A stretch of DNA of 64,000 bases from Dyadobacter soli (GTDB lineage Bacteria; Bacteroidota; Bacteroidia; Cytophagales; Spirosomataceae), in contig NZ_FNAN01000027.1 of the NCBI RefSeq assembly GCF_900101885.1, positions 1 through 64,000 of the forward strand. Direction: 5' to 3'. Under the pieces are notes generated by a model. That model had not been told where the DNA came from, did no database searches, and saw only the letters and a list, made by a program, of their open reading frames with translations. Of the stretch, positions 25,698 through 34,385 are shown piece after piece. The position numbers and the translations under genes are program-made. Numbering within the stretch: position 1 is the stretch's first letter; each line of letters opens with the position of its first letter.

Positions 25698-26333
25698 TCC
25701 ATGAAAGCGTTCCGAGCGGTCATAACTGCCGATATGGTGAATTATACGCAGTTTTCGCGTGAAGATGCGACTGTTTGGCTGGAAGAAACATTGGCTATTT
25801 TGCACCAAAATCCGGCTTTTAAATGGGCGCTCAAACCTGAAATATACCGCGGGGACAGCTTCCAGGCGGTATTAAAAAACACCGATCAGGTAATGCGCAT
25901 GGCTATTCTCGCACGTGCATGTATGCGCAAGCACGCACCCAACGCGGATATGCGCATAGCCATCGGCATCGGCCATACAGAACAACTTACCGACCGCCCC
26001 GGCACCTCCGATGGCGAAGCATTCAGGCTCTCGGGGCACCTGGCCGACAAGATCCGTCAACAAAAAGCCCGGATCGGCATCGCATTACCCAAGCCATCGG
26101 AGCCTTTATCGGCGACATTGGATTTACTTGAAACGGTCATCGAGAGCTGGACGGCCGCGCAGAGCCAGGTGATTGAAGCGCTGTTGCTGGGCAAAAATGT
26201 AACACAGATCGCCGAGATGTTATCTATCAGCCAGTCGGCAGCAAGTCAGCGGGTTGCGGCTTCCAAATGGTGGGCAATTGACAGTTTTATTGCTACCTTT
26301 CCAAAGCAATTATCACTATACACCAAACGCTAA
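25695..26333 (+). CDS. SatD-like protein: cyclase-like domain plus helix-turn-helix
   Basis: 212 residues. The N-terminal part looks like the SatD family and, by eye, like a class III nucleotide cyclase fold: D13 in ITADMVNYTQF and D54 in YRGDSFQAVL sit where the two metal-binding Asp of cyclases fall, and MRIAIGIGHTE..GEAFRLSGHLAD matches the later cyclase block in shape but lacks its usual Asn/Arg pair. Residues about 156-196 form a helix-turn-helix of sigma-region-4 type (KNVTQIAEMLSISQSAASQR). Start may be 25695 or the ATG at 25701. It is tied to the DUF3307 gene 5 bases downstream. A nucleotide-sensing transcription factor is an inference. Confidence 0.75.
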   Translation: MSMKAFRAVITADMVNYTQFSREDATVWLEETLAILHQNPAFKWALKPEIYRGDSFQAVLKNTDQVMRMAILARACMRKHAPNADMRIAIGIGHTEQLTDRPGTSDGEAFRLSGHLADKIRQQKARIGIALPKPSEPLSATLDLLETVIESWTAAQSQVIEALLLGKNVTQIAEMLSISQSAASQRVAASKWWAIDSFIATFPKQLSLYTKR

Positions 26334-26338
26334 ATATT

Positions 26339-27094
26339 ATGACAGAATTTCTGCTGTTGCTTCTGGCACACGTTCTCGTAGATTTTTACTGGCAACCCAC
26401 CCGATGGGTCACAGACAAAAAGGAGAAAAAATACAAATCCCGCTATTTGTATCTCCACACGTTACTGGTCATAGTTGTATCCTACATTGCCCTGCATCAA
26501 TGGAAAAACCCTTTTCCAGCCATTGCATTAGGCATTGCACATGGCGCCATCGATCTTGTTAAAATCTCATTCGACAGGAAGGGATCGCTCACCTGGTTCA
26601 TCGCCGACCAGGCGGCGCATCTGGCCACCATTGCACTTACCGCGCTTGTGCTTACAAGCAACATAACGCTTGGCTTTGAAGCATTTATGACATGGTTCAA
26701 TACCCCAAAAACACTGGCAAGGTTATCCGGAGCATTGCTTTCGCTATCGCCTGTTTCATTCCTGGTGGGCATTCTTACCAAACCCTGGCGGGAAGAACTC
26801 AGCAAACTCGCCCCCGGAGCCGACGATAACCTCGCAAATGCTGGCCGTTGGATAGGTATGTCCGAGCGCTTGCTCATTTTTGTTTTTGTATTGGTGAATC
26901 AATACTCCGCTATTGGCTTTCTGATCGCGGCCAAATCACTATTGCGGTACAACGACAAATCGACCGAACCGGGCATTCCGCCGGCTTATATCAGCAAGAA
27001 ATCGGAGTATGTACTGGTAGGAACACTGATGAGCTACACCTGTGCCATTGCCGTCGCATTGGCGGTTCAGATACTCAGCCAAAAATTTAAGTAG
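26339..27094 (+). CDS. DUF3307 integral membrane protein
   Basis: 251 residues with about six or more hydrophobic helices. The N-terminal half fits DUF3307, with His/Asp pairs inside or next to helices: AHVLVDFYWQP (H10, D14), AHGAIDLVK and DQAAHLATIA. Such repeated polar pairs in a membrane suggest a metal or catalytic site, but no activity is known for the family. It follows the SatD-like gene after 5 bases, so the two are one transcript and probably one system. The C-terminal half has further helices and a charged loop. Confidence 0.85.
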   Translation: MTEFLLLLLAHVLVDFYWQPTRWVTDKKEKKYKSRYLYLHTLLVIVVSYIALHQWKNPFPAIALGIAHGAIDLVKISFDRKGSLTWFIADQAAHLATIALTALVLTSNITLGFEAFMTWFNTPKTLARLSGALLSLSPVSFLVGILTKPWREELSKLAPGADDNLANAGRWIGMSERLLIFVFVLVNQYSAIGFLIAAKSLLRYNDKSTEPGIPPAYISKKSEYVLVGTLMSYTCAIAVALAVQILSQKFK

Positions 27095-27155
27095 TAGCAG
27101 GTTAAACTCGACCCCAGTTTTTACATCTAATCCGGGTATCTAAACTTTTTTGACC

Positions 27156-27521
27156 ATGAGGAAATCATTGCTGGCCATCTTACTGGCCTTTGTAAGCTTC
27201 ACAACTTTCGCGCAGCGCGGCGGAAACGCTACGCCCGAGCAGCGCGCCGAGAACCAAACCAAAACTTTGACCGAAAACCTCAAACTTTCGGATGATCAGC
27301 AGAAAAAGGTATACGACCTCAGCCTGGCCCGCGCCAAGAAAATGCAGGAACTACGCGACGCTCAAAACATGGACCGCGAGCAAATGCGGGCTTCGATGGA
27401 AACATTCAACACCGAAATCGGCAAGATCCTGACCGTAGAACAGCAGGAAAAATACAAAACCTGGCTCGAAGACCGCCGGAATAACCGCGGTGGCGGTGGC
27501 GGCGGAGGACCGAGAAACTAA
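27156..27521 (+). CDS. Small exported Spy/CpxP-like helical protein
   Basis: A signal peptide (MRKSLLAILLAFVSFTTFAQ) is followed by a charged, Gln-rich helical domain with the pattern seen in Spy/LTXXQ-like and Bacteroidota DUF4890-type proteins (LTENLKLSDDQQKKVYDLSL, LTVEQQEKYKTWLEDRR). The tail is a Gly run, GGGGGGG, then PRN. A periplasmic chaperone-like or stress-related role is possible. The TTG six bases upstream is not needed as a start. A strong terminator follows. Confidence 0.8.
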   Translation: MRKSLLAILLAFVSFTTFAQRGGNATPEQRAENQTKTLTENLKLSDDQQKKVYDLSLARAKKMQELRDAQNMDREQMRASMETFNTEIGKILTVEQQEKYKTWLEDRRNNRGGGGGGGPRN

Positions 27522-27539
27522 AACCGATAGCCTGAAAAG

Positions 27540-27579
27540 CACAAAAAGCTGCCTCATATGCGTGAGGCAGCTTTTTGTG
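27540..27579. terminator. Bidirectional terminator, 17-bp stem
   Basis: CACAAAAAGCTGCCTCA and TGAGGCAGCTTTTTGTG form a perfect 17-bp stem around a 6-base loop between two convergent genes. Confidence 0.93.
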
Positions 27580-27592
27580 TAGTAAAATATGC

Positions 27593-28171
27593 TTAGATAA
27601 CTCCTTCTTCCTCCAAAAGATTATTCAGACAGAACTGGTACTGATCAAAAGCAGGAACCATCTCACTCCATTCATAAGACGACCATTCACGCGAGCGATC
27701 CATTACCATAATCTTACGATCTTCTGTCAAAATCCAGATTACACGCTCAGTGCCGAATTCTAACATCTTTTCACTCTTGCGGAACATGTAAGCATTCTCG
27801 TCGGAAAAGTGGTCTGCCTCGATTTTTACGTCAACCTGGATAGCTAATCTCGGCGGCACATCCGCATATTTATTTGAGAAAACATCCTTAATCAACGCCT
27901 TATCAAAAACCACAACATCGGTAACCAGGTTGTTTCCGTGTGAAATGTGCAGTCCGGCCTCGTTACAAAGCACCCAATATGGTTCATTTCGCAGTATTTC
28001 TGCAATATACCAGCTGGTAATACTTGTGACAAGTGCCTTAAAAATGCCATTTCCTGTAATCTCCTCCAAAGATTTCACCCCGTCTAACACATCCTTATAG
28101 CCCTTATAGCAAAGCGAGTGTCCGTCGAGTTCTTCAAAAATCAGTTCAGGATCGATTTTCGCAAGTGACAT
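27593..28171 (-). CDS. Uma2-family (DUF820) putative endonuclease
   Basis: The 192-residue protein matches the Uma2/DUF820 branch of PD-(D/E)xK nucleases: VTDVVVFDKALI supplies the Asp, and PPRLAIQVDVKIE the acidic-x-Lys end, although the classic E-V/I-x-S is replaced by QVDVK. Family members are abundant in cyanobacteria and Bacteroidota and have no settled role. A second, more typical member lies at 40801-41331. It is convergent with the Spy-like gene and separated from it by the strong terminator. Confidence 0.82.
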   Translation of the reverse strand: MSLAKIDPELIFEELDGHSLCYKGYKDVLDGVKSLEEITGNGIFKALVTSITSWYIAEILRNEPYWVLCNEAGLHISHGNNLVTDVVVFDKALIKDVFSNKYADVPPRLAIQVDVKIEADHFSDENAYMFRKSEKMLEFGTERVIWILTEDRKIMVMDRSREWSSYEWSEMVPAFDQYQFCLNNLLEEEGVI

Positions 28172-28229
28172 ACTTTTATCATTTTGATTTAATCAAATAT
28201 AATAAAAGCTACCTAACTCAAAATCAGTC

Positions 28230-29825
28230 TCAAAGCGCCATTTCCGTCTTGAATTCCGATGTAAAATGGAAGTGAATGGCCGGGTTGTTTTCGCGGTTCA
28301 TGCGGATCATCCATTCAGATTCGGCGAGAAAAACTGGGTTGCGGTCCTTGTCGTAGGCGATTTGGTTGCCTTTGAGGCGGATAAACTGGTCCATAGCCGG
28401 CTTCTCGTCGGCGGTGAGCCAGCAGGCGCGGGAGATATTCATCGGTACCCAGCGACATTTAGCACCATATTCGTGTTCGAGGCGGTACTGGATTACATCG
28501 AATTGAAGTTCTCCAACGGTACCTACGACTTTTCTATTGCCAAGGTCCAGCGTGAAGAGCTGCGCAACACCTTCGTCTGTAAGCTGCTGGATACCCTTTT
28601 CCAATTGCTTGGATTTCATCGGGTCCATGTTGATCAGCTCCTTGAAGATCTCGGGCGAGAAGCTGGGAATGCCGGAGAATTGCAGGTTTTCGCCCTCGGT
28701 CAATGTATCTCCGATTTTGAAATTACCCGTATCATACAAACCTACCACATCGCCGGGGAAGCCCTCATCCATCACACTCTTATCCGAAGCCATGAATGTA
28801 AATGGGCTGGAAAAACGCACATCCTTGCCTAGCCGCACATGCTTATAAAATTTGTTCCGTTCGAATTTTCCCGAGCAAATGCGCAGGAACGCAATGCGGT
28901 CGCGGTGACGGGGATCGAGGTTGGCGTGGATTTTAAATACAAAACCGGTGAATTTCGGTTCGGTAGGTTCTACCTCGCGTACATCCGTCGGGCGCGGCTG
29001 CGGGATAGGCGAAATGTCGCAAAATGTATCCAGCAACTCCTTGATACCGAAGTTATTGATCGCACTTCCGAAGAATACCGGCGCGAGCTGGCCCTTTTGG
29101 TAAGCTTCTTCCGAGAATGTATCGTAAACGCCTTCTACCAACTCCACATCCTCCGTCAGCTGATTGGCATCCCTTTCTCCTAGCAACTCTTCCAGCTTTT
29201 CGTCTTCCAGGTTCACCTTCGCAACGTCCGCTTCAATTTTGGTTTTATTGATCTTAAAGAAATACAGCATTTGCTCATACAAGCTGTAAACACCTTTAAA
29301 ATTGGCACCCATATTGATCGGCCAGGTAAGCGGACGAACACGGATATTGAGCTTGCTTTCCAGCTCATCCAGCAGTTCAAATGGATTCTGCCCTTCGCGG
29401 TCGAGCTTGTTGATGAACACGATCACCGGCGTATTGCGCATACGGCAAACCTCCATCAACCGCTCGGTCTGCTCTTCGACGCCCTTCACGCAGTCCACCA
29501 CGAGGATTACGCTATCCACCGCGGTCAATGTGCGGTAAGTATCTTCGGCAAAGTCCTTGTGACCCGGGGTATCGAGGATGTTGATCAGCAGATCCTTGTA
29601 TTCGAACGTCATTACCGATGTCGCCACCGAGATACCGCGCTGCTTCTCGATCTCCATGAAGTCGGACGTCGCGGTCTTCTTGATTTTATTGGACTTTACC
29701 GCGCCCGCCGTCTGGATCGCACCTCCGAAAAGGAGCAGCTTTTCGGTCAATGTGGTTTTCCCGGCATCGGGGTGGCTGATAATCGCGAACGTGCGGCGCT
29801 TCTTAATCTCTTGTAAATTACTCAT
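28230..29825 (-). CDS. prfC: Peptide chain release factor 3
   Basis: A translational GTPase of 531 residues that recycles RF1 and RF2 after termination. G1 is SHPDAGKTTLTEKLL, switch II is LDTPGHKDFAED, and NKLDREG is the NKxD base-recognition site. The RF3-specific C-terminal domain is complete, including VGTVGELQFDVIQYRLEHEY. Full length and no defects. Confidence 0.97.
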   Translation of the reverse strand: MSNLQEIKKRRTFAIISHPDAGKTTLTEKLLLFGGAIQTAGAVKSNKIKKTATSDFMEIEKQRGISVATSVMTFEYKDLLINILDTPGHKDFAEDTYRTLTAVDSVILVVDCVKGVEEQTERLMEVCRMRNTPVIVFINKLDREGQNPFELLDELESKLNIRVRPLTWPINMGANFKGVYSLYEQMLYFFKINKTKIEADVAKVNLEDEKLEELLGERDANQLTEDVELVEGVYDTFSEEAYQKGQLAPVFFGSAINNFGIKELLDTFCDISPIPQPRPTDVREVEPTEPKFTGFVFKIHANLDPRHRDRIAFLRICSGKFERNKFYKHVRLGKDVRFSSPFTFMASDKSVMDEGFPGDVVGLYDTGNFKIGDTLTEGENLQFSGIPSFSPEIFKELINMDPMKSKQLEKGIQQLTDEGVAQLFTLDLGNRKVVGTVGELQFDVIQYRLEHEYGAKCRWVPMNISRACWLTADEKPAMDQFIRLKGNQIAYDKDRNPVFLAESEWMIRMNRENNPAIHFHFTSEFKTEMAL

Positions 29826-29883
29826 ATATGCCTGGCAGCGAGTGCCAAATGGTTGGTCAAAATTTGCGCAAAGATACGAATTA

Positions 29884-29914
29884 AAAAAAGCCGCCCCTAG
29901 CAGGAGCGGCTCTA
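29884..29914 (-). terminator. Rho-independent terminator of ppa
   Basis: On the minus strand AGCCGCTCCT-GCT-AGGGGCGGCT forms a 10-bp stem with one wobble, followed by seven T. It lies 34 bases after the ppa stop codon. Confidence 0.85.
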
Positions 29915-29947
29915 AATTCCGTCAGCTGACGTTACAAATACGTCGGC

Positions 29948-30559
29948 TCAATAATAGGAATGCTTGTAATCCTCTACCGAGGTAAGAATCACCTCGTGCG
30001 CCTCTTCCTTACCGTAAACATTGGTAATTTCGATATGCGCTTTCTCACCAGGCAGGTTTTTGTAAGTCAGGAAGTAGTGTTTCAGACGTTCCACGATCCC
30101 TTCCGGCAGTTGGCTCAGATCATCGAACTGGCCGTAAACTTCGTCGCCTTTCAGCACGGCGATGATCTTGTCATCCGCCTCGCCGCCGTCGATCAGACGG
30201 ATACCGCCGATAGGCTTCGCCTCACACATGATGTTACCATGCGAAATGATTTTTTCGCATAATACAATGATATCCAGCGGGTCACCATCGCCCTCGGTCA
30301 CATCGCGACCGGAACGTTCCCGCGCCAATGCAGCGATCTTGTCGGCGCAATAGGTTTTGGGAATGAAGCCGTACAATGCGGGAACGATGTTCGAATATTT
30401 CTGAGGGCGGTCGATTTTGAGGTAACCGGTGGCCTTGTCAATTTCGTATTTTACGGTATCGGTAGGAACAATCTCAATAAATGCAGTCACTAGTTCGGGT
30501 GCTTTGTCACCCATCGGAATTCCGTGCCACGGATGTGCTTTGTGTACGTTAGCGATCAT
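29948..30559 (-). CDS. ppa: Inorganic pyrophosphatase, family I
   Basis: Hydrolyses pyrophosphate from biosynthetic reactions in the cytosol. The protein has 203 residues. The core YGFIPKTYC and the metal-binding GDGDPLDIIVLCE carry the family I active-site Asp residues. The N-terminal HPWHGIPMGDKAPE is the form common in Bacteroidota. A terminator follows the gene and it appears to be transcribed alone. Confidence 0.96.
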   Translation of the reverse strand: MIANVHKAHPWHGIPMGDKAPELVTAFIEIVPTDTVKYEIDKATGYLKIDRPQKYSNIVPALYGFIPKTYCADKIAALARERSGRDVTEGDGDPLDIIVLCEKIISHGNIMCEAKPIGGIRLIDGGEADDKIIAVLKGDEVYGQFDDLSQLPEGIVERLKHYFLTYKNLPGEKAHIEITNVYGKEEAHEVILTSVEDYKHSYY

Positions 30560-30619
30560 TAGTTGTGTAATAGGTAATAACTTTTAAACTTAAATACGTT
30601 GAATACTGATCTTGATTTC

Positions 30620-31591
30620 TTACAATCCTGCCTTTTCGGCAATAGTGTAATCCCCTGTTTTTGAAACAGATTGCTTCACAAACAATTCACCCAAAAATCC
30701 TGCGAGAAATAATTGAGAGCCTACCATAATCGCTACGAGTGCCAGAAAGAACAGCGGGTTTTCCGTAACATTCCGGTAGGGCAATAAATTGTAAATGTTA
30801 TATATCTTTTTCCCGATAAGCCACACAGCTATAAGGCTTCCAAGAAAAAACATAAGGGTTCCCAGACTGCCGAACAAATGCATCGGTCTCCGTCCAAACT
30901 TATTCACAAAGGCGATCGAAAGCAAATCCAGGAAGCCAAAAATGAACCGTTCGAGGCCGAATTTTGTGTGACCGTATTTACGGGCCCGGTGCTGTACCAC
31001 CTTCTCACCGATCTTCGTAAAACCATTCCATTTCGCGATCACCGGAATGTACCGGTGCATCTCTCCATAAATAGTAATATTCTTAACGACTTCCCTGCGG
31101 TAAGCTTTCAGGCCGCAATTGAAATCATGCAAATAAACCCCTGAAATACTGCGGGTAGCCGCGTTGAAAAGCTTCGTGGGTAAGGTCTTCGTAATTGGGT
31201 CGTAACGTTTCTTTTTCCAGCCCGAAATCAGATCGTAACGATCACCGACGATCATATTGTACAGCTCCGGAATTTCGTCCGGACTATCCTGCAAATCGGC
31301 ATCCATTGTGATCACAACATTGCCCTTTACAGCTTGAAAACCGGTTTGTAATGCGGCAGTCTTGCCATAATTCCGTACAAAACGCATCCCCCGCACATTT
31401 GGATTTTCCTGCGAAAGCCGCTCTATCACTTCCCACGACCGGTCCTTGCTCCCATCATCCATCAAAAGCACTTCGTACGTGAAATGATTTTCATCCATGA
31501 CCCTCGCAATCCACTCGCAGAGCTCAGGAAGCGACTCTTCTTCATTATAAAGCGGGATAACAACGGAAATCTGGATAGCTTGGTCGGTCAT
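30620..31591 (-). CDS. GT2 glycosyltransferase, polyprenyl-phosphate type
   Basis: A GT-A domain occupies about residues 1-230: SVVIPLYNEEESLPEL at the start, LMDDGSKDRSW, and DADLQDSPDEIPELYNMI with the metal-binding Asp. Two transmembrane helices near the C-terminus place it in the DPM1/GtrB/ArnC-like group, which loads a sugar onto undecaprenyl phosphate at the inner membrane. The start at 31591 (MTDQAIQISVV) is preferred over the frame opening at 31633. No polysaccharide cluster is adjacent; the glycan genes lie at 45557-58715. Confidence 0.9.
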   Translation of the reverse strand: MTDQAIQISVVIPLYNEEESLPELCEWIARVMDENHFTYEVLLMDDGSKDRSWEVIERLSQENPNVRGMRFVRNYGKTAALQTGFQAVKGNVVITMDADLQDSPDEIPELYNMIVGDRYDLISGWKKKRYDPITKTLPTKLFNAATRSISGVYLHDFNCGLKAYRREVVKNITIYGEMHRYIPVIAKWNGFTKIGEKVVQHRARKYGHTKFGLERFIFGFLDLLSIAFVNKFGRRPMHLFGSLGTLMFFLGSLIAVWLIGKKIYNIYNLLPYRNVTENPLFFLALVAIMVGSQLFLAGFLGELFVKQSVSKTGDYTIAEKAGL

Positions 31592-31651
31592 GTACGGTTT
31601 CAGTGACAATGCTTTGCCGGTAATTTGCCGCAAAGTTCGTGTTTTTCCTGA

Positions 31652-32374
31652 TCAAAATTTCAAATAAAAAGCTTTTAGCAGTTCCCTGAAACGCGGATCA
31701 TGGGTAGTACCATCCTTCTCATAAATGTATAAATCCGGCTCAACCGTCAGATTATGAGCAAATTCAGCTCGCTGAAACTGCATGAGCAACCGGAATGCTT
31801 TCTTGTCTTCCTGGTGAAACAATGTCAGCTTTCGTGCCAATTTCCAGCCCGCATTTTCTGCTTTCCCGGCAAAGCGTTCGCCTTCGTCAACCGGAAAAAG
31901 AATATTGAATTTACCCTCCGGTTTCAAAAGCCGTGCGATGGCGGTCAGCAGCTCCTCAAAATCAAGGGATTTGGCATGATGCGCGATGTTCTTTTTATCA
32001 ATCGGCGAAAGCAGGTCCGACTGGAAGAACGGCGGATTGGTGATAATCACATCGTACAAATGGTCCGACACGAATTCCTGCACAGCCGAATGAAACAACG
32101 TAATGCGATCGTGAAAGGGGCTTTGCTCCACATTCTCGCCCGCCTGATAAAATGCCTCCGCATCGATCTCCACCGCGTCGATCATCGCGTACGTGTTACG
32201 CTGCGCGACCATGAGCGAAAGCAGCCCGGTTCCGGCACCGATATCGAGAATGCGGTCGGCATCCTCCACATCCGCCCACGCACCCAGCACGCAGGCGTCG
32301 GTACATACTTTCATGGCGCATTGGTCCTGCCGTACGGTAAACTGCTTGAACCGGAAATGGGCGTTACGAGGCAT
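31652..32374 (-). CDS. trmN6: tRNA1(Val) A37 N6-methyltransferase
   Basis: A class I SAM-dependent methyltransferase of 240 residues. The SAM loop is ILDIGAGTGLLSLM and the N6-adenine motif is TNPPFF, in the order typical of YfiC/TrmN6. The N-terminal FRFKQFTVRQDQCAMKVCTD matches the YfiC opening. It would modify A37 in tRNA-Val. The next gene on the strand is rnhA, 8 bases upstream, so the two may be co-transcribed. Confidence 0.92.
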   Translation of the reverse strand: MPRNAHFRFKQFTVRQDQCAMKVCTDACVLGAWADVEDADRILDIGAGTGLLSLMVAQRNTYAMIDAVEIDAEAFYQAGENVEQSPFHDRITLFHSAVQEFVSDHLYDVIITNPPFFQSDLLSPIDKKNIAHHAKSLDFEELLTAIARLLKPEGKFNILFPVDEGERFAGKAENAGWKLARKLTLFHQEDKKAFRLLMQFQRAEFAHNLTVEPDLYIYEKDGTTHDPRFRELLKAFYLKF

Positions 32375-32382
32375 TTTATCTA

Positions 32383-33027
32383 TTATTTTCGTCCAAAATC
32401 AGCCGGGTTTTCCCCCCAATATTCCGTCTCCCACTTCAATATTTTATTAGGGTAAGTATTTGTCGCGAGCCAACGTTCAGCACGTTGCAGCATTTCGAAC
32501 AACGGCTTGTTACGGGGCGTCAAAGCCAGTTTGGTATTCGCGTGCTTCTTTTTTATCCACGCCATTGCCGTTTTTGAATCCGTATAGATTGGCAAATCGC
32601 TCTCTTTCTTTTGCAAATAGGCCAATGCGTGCACGATCGCCAGGAACTCGCCGATGTTGTTAGTACCATCCTTAAATGGGCCTTGCAGGAAAATGCGGTC
32701 ACCGGTTGCATAGTACATACCCTGGTATTCCATATCGCCCGTAGCGGTATTCCACGCCGCATCCACGGCAATGCTGTTTTTAATCGGTCGTCCCACATTA
32801 GCAGGCGGTTCCTGTACAGCTGGTTTGGAATCCTTTTTGGCCACAAACTCCCAGTAATTCCGCTGAATGGCCGCTTCCGCTTCCTGCAAAGAATCAAAAG
32901 ATTTATAGCGTGCATCCTCGAAGCCCTTAATCTGTGCCTCGCATTCCTTCCAATCCGTAAAAACGCCAGTCTTCCGGCCCTGCCAGACGACGTAGTATTT
33001 GGTCTTTTTCAATGTTAAATGAGTCAA
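32383..33027 (-). CDS. rnhA: Viroplasmin-RNase H fusion, ribonuclease HI
   Basis: Residues about 7-55 are a caulimovirus-viroplasmin (RNase H N-terminal hybrid-binding) domain (KYYVVWQGRKTGVFTDW). The rest is RNase HI with active-site residues in IAVDAAWN (Asp), NNIGEFLAIVHAL (Glu) and IYTDSKTAMAW (Asp). It would cut RNA in RNA-DNA hybrids. No ATG exists in frame: candidates are TTG at 33027 or TTG at 33012, the latter giving MKKTKYYVVW, close to relatives. The upstream frame runs into the octamer repeat and then a TAA. Confidence 0.9.
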   Translation of the reverse strand: MTHLTLKKTKYYVVWQGRKTGVFTDWKECEAQIKGFEDARYKSFDSLQEAEAAIQRNYWEFVAKKDSKPAVQEPPANVGRPIKNSIAVDAAWNTATGDMEYQGMYYATGDRIFLQGPFKDGTNNIGEFLAIVHALAYLQKKESDLPIYTDSKTAMAWIKKKHANTKLALTPRNKPLFEMLQRAERWLATNTYPNKILKWETEYWGENPADFGRK

Positions 33028-33046
33028 TTTTAAATGAGCGAATTTT

Positions 33047-33114
33047 GAATGAGTGAATGAGCGAATGAGTGAATATTCTTAATGCTATTCACTCATTCAC
33101 TCATTGACTCATTC
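33047..33114. repeat. Octamer-repeat inverted hairpin (GAATGAGT / ACTCATTC)
   Basis: The plus strand carries tandem GAATGAGT-like octamers (33047-33075), a 10-base loop, and the inverted set (33086-33114). The two 29-base arms match at 27 positions. More diverged copies of the same octamer extend left to about 33018, inside the start region of rnhA. It lies between the pepT stop and rnhA on the minus strand. It may stop or attenuate transcription, but there is no T run. Confidence 0.8.
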
Positions 33115-33119
33115 ACTCA

Positions 33120-34355
33120 TTAACTATTATTCTCCCAAACCAGCGCCAATTCCACAATCACCTCCACCGCCTTCTCCATATCCTGCACCGAAACCCATTC
33201 CAGTTTCGAGTGGAATGCGTGTTCGCCTGCGAAGATATTCGGGCACGGCAGGCCCATGAATGAGAGCCGTGAGCCGTCGGTACCACCGCGGATACTGCGT
33301 TGAATGGGTTTCAGGCCGACACGCTCCATGGCCGTCAATGCATTTTGGATCACTTCGGGATGCTGGTCGAGCACTTCCTTCATGTTCCGGTATTGCTCCT
33401 GCACTTTGAATTCAGCGGAAGAGTTAGGATATACTTTCAAAGCCTCCTCCATAATGCTTTTCAGCAATGCCTCTTTTTCATGCAGGCCTTTTTCTGTAAA
33501 ATCGCGGATGATGAAGCTCAGAACCGCTTTTTCCTGAATGCCTTCCATTTGCACCGGGTGGATAAAACCTTCCTTATCCTGCGTGGTTTCCGGTGAAAGT
33601 TTGTCCTTCGGAAGCTTTGCGAGTATTTCGGCAGCGATTTTCAATGCATTTTCCAGCTTGCCTATCGCGTAGCCCGGGTGGGTGCTCACGCCGTGAATGG
33701 TGATTTTCACACCGTCGGCCGAGAATGTTTCATCTTCTAATGTACCAATCGCCTCACCGTCGACCGTGTAGCCAAAATCAGCTCCCAGTTTCTGCAAATC
33801 AACTTTTTCAGTACCTCTTCCTACTTCTTCGTCTGGTGTGAAAAGAATTTTAATGGTACCATGTTTAAGCTGCGGATTTGCAAGCAAATGCTCGGCGGCA
33901 GCCATGATTTCTGCCACCCCGGCTTTGTTGTCAGCACCCAGCAAAGTGGTACCGCTAGCTGTAACAATGTCGTTTCCAATCTGCTGATCGAGATCGTGCA
34001 ACTCACCTGTTCTCAAAACCTGCGAGTTATCGTCCGGCAGGATAATGTCCGAACCGTTCCAATTCCGGTGAACGATCGGCTTCACATTTTCCCCCGTCAC
34101 ATCCGGCGAAGTATCTACATGCGAGCAGAAGCAGATCACCGGAATGTTCGTTTTATCGGAGTTCGAAGGGATCGTCGCATACACGTACCCGTGCGCATCC
34201 ACGTGCGCGTCCGCGACGCCTAATGCGCGAAGCTCCTCGGCGAGCAGGTTACTCAAATTCCGTTGCTTGGCGGTACTCGGGAATGTCTCCGAATTAGGGT
34301 CCGACTGCGTATCGACTTGCACGTAACGCAGGAATCGTTCGAGAACAGAGCTCAT
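33120..34355 (-). CDS. pepT: Peptidase T (tripeptide aminopeptidase)
   Basis: An M20 metallopeptidase of 411 residues that removes the N-terminal residue of tripeptides in the cytosol. The first zinc motif is FCSHVDTSPDVTGEN, the bridging Asp lies in LLGADNKAGVAEIM, and the catalytic Glu pair is in TPDEEVGRG. RGGTDGSRLSFMGLPCPN is the conserved C-terminal block. Full length. The stop codon touches the octamer-repeat hairpin. Confidence 0.96.
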   Translation of the reverse strand: MSSVLERFLRYVQVDTQSDPNSETFPSTAKQRNLSNLLAEELRALGVADAHVDAHGYVYATIPSNSDKTNIPVICFCSHVDTSPDVTGENVKPIVHRNWNGSDIILPDDNSQVLRTGELHDLDQQIGNDIVTASGTTLLGADNKAGVAEIMAAAEHLLANPQLKHGTIKILFTPDEEVGRGTEKVDLQKLGADFGYTVDGEAIGTLEDETFSADGVKITIHGVSTHPGYAIGKLENALKIAAEILAKLPKDKLSPETTQDKEGFIHPVQMEGIQEKAVLSFIIRDFTEKGLHEKEALLKSIMEEALKVYPNSSAEFKVQEQYRNMKEVLDQHPEVIQNALTAMERVGLKPIQRSIRGGTDGSRLSFMGLPCPNIFAGEHAFHSKLEWVSVQDMEKAVEVIVELALVWENNS

Positions 34356-34385
34356 AATGAACCGATTGAAGTTTTTGAAATACGA

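Noticed and set aside
27593..28171. Restriction-modification or defence island around Uma2
   Set aside because: Neighbours are a Spy-like gene and prfC. No methylase, helicase or other defence gene is present.
33018..33114. CRISPR-like or coding repeat
   Set aside because: Octamer units without unique spacers, so a simple repeat.
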